5,942 nt of DNA from Alphaproteobacteria bacterium. GTDB lineage: Bacteria; Pseudomonadota; Alphaproteobacteria; Rhodobacterales; Rhodobacteraceae. The position numbers and the translations under genes are program-made. The stretch spans positions 1-5,942 of the forward strand of contig RFKM01000160.1 in assembly GCA_003694465.1 (NCBI GenBank), in the 5' to 3' direction. This document shows, one piece after another, positions 5,643 to 5,942 of this stretch. The notes below the pieces were generated by a model. The model did no database searches, was not told the origin of the DNA, and saw nothing but the letters and a program-made list of their open reading frames with translations. Each line of letters opens with the position of its first letter. Within the stretch, counting starts at the first letter, position 1.

Positions 5643-5942
5643 TCAGGCCCGGGCGCGAACACGGGCGAAGGCTTCGCGGGCGCACATGCGTTGGACGTAG
5701 GCGTTGAATGCGGCGTTGTTCAGGGGGAATTTCGCGGCCCGGGCCCACATGCCGCAATGGGCGGCGAGAATGTCGGGCACGGTCATTTCGTCTCCCATCA
5801 GGTAGGGGCCCTCGCCCATGCGGCGCATGAGTTCGTCGATGCTGCGTTCGAATTCCCATTTGAGCGAGTCCTTGACCGCGGGAACGCGCCGTTCTTCCGG
5901 CAGGACGAAGGAGTGGCGCGCAGCCATCCAGAGCGTTGCGTC
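5643..5942 (-). CDS. Glutathione S-transferase family protein, C-terminal part (cut by the window edge)
   Basis: The last 99 residues of a soluble GST are visible, and the frame stays open to the right edge (DATLWMAARHSFVLPEERRV). This is the all-helical C-terminal domain. The fragment has the conserved N-capping box of the core helix, TVPD at fragment residues 54-57, in the context GPYLMGDEMTVPDILAAH (45-62). That pattern is diagnostic for the GST fold. An ATG at 5927 is in frame but internal, since homologous-looking helix sequence (LWMAARH) continues upstream of it. The thioredoxin-like N-terminal domain with the glutathione site lies outside the window. Substrate and exact class therefore cannot be stated; many such proteins detoxify electrophiles or serve as peroxidases. 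The gene converges on the flavoprotein gene, separated by 50 bases with the hairpin between. Confidence 0.92.
   Translation of the reverse strand, partial: DATLWMAARHSFVLPEERRVPAVKDSLKWEFERSIDELMRRMGEGPYLMGDEMTVPDILAAHCGMWARAAKFPLNNAAFNAYVQRMCAREAFARVRARA

Noticed and set aside
1..5942. Signs of a defence island, mobile element, CRISPR array or RNA gene
   Set aside because: No repeated spacers, transposase or integrase motifs, terminal inverted repeats, tRNA-like folds or rRNA sequence were seen. Codon and base use look even across the window, and the lone HNH protein is not enough to claim a system.

Overview
The window reads as chromosomal DNA of a high-GC alphaproteobacterium, most likely a member of the Rhodobacteraceae. 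The reasons are the strong G/C bias at third codon positions, the PmbA, CysQ and flavoprotein subtypes present, and a GC-rich intergenic element ending in CCCCCGGGATATTTT that I associate with that family. The assignment rests on recognition, not on a search. Coding density is very high. No gap exceeds about 115 bases, and I see no tRNA, rRNA, CRISPR array, transposase, phage gene or attachment site.

Left part (1-2561, all on the minus strand): the 5' portion of a LacI/GntR-type sugar-acid repressor gene runs off the left edge. A two-gene unit is transcribed toward it: pmbA (tldE, TldD/TldE-type peptidase subunit) followed by a CysQ-like 3'-phosphoadenosine phosphatase. The second gene starts with TTG inside the end of the first. 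A 114-base divergent intergenic region separates pmbA from the next unit.

Middle part (2676-4336): a plus-strand pair, an SDR oxidoreductase and a short crotonase-fold protein, is joined by an ATGA overlap and is probably translationally coupled. Both would act on acyl-CoA or hydroxy/keto substrates. The crotonase lacks both glutamates used by true enoyl-CoA hydratases. Its stop codon abuts, with no gap, the stop codon of a convergent small HNH nuclease gene.

Right part (4337-5942): a second divergent gap leads to a plus-strand FAD flavoprotein of the HI0933/BaiN superfamily (the TIGR03862-like branch). Downstream lies a strong GC hairpin, then the convergent 3' end of a glutathione S-transferase gene that runs off the right edge.

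This looks like ordinary core or lightly accessory chromosome rather than a defence or mobile island. I found no convincing new multi-gene system. The points worth a second look are the active-site-deficient crotonase coupled to an SDR, the altered zinc-ribbon of the orphan HNH protein, the flavoprotein that has lost the GGRCN signature of its characterised relatives, and the hairpin element at 5594-5640.
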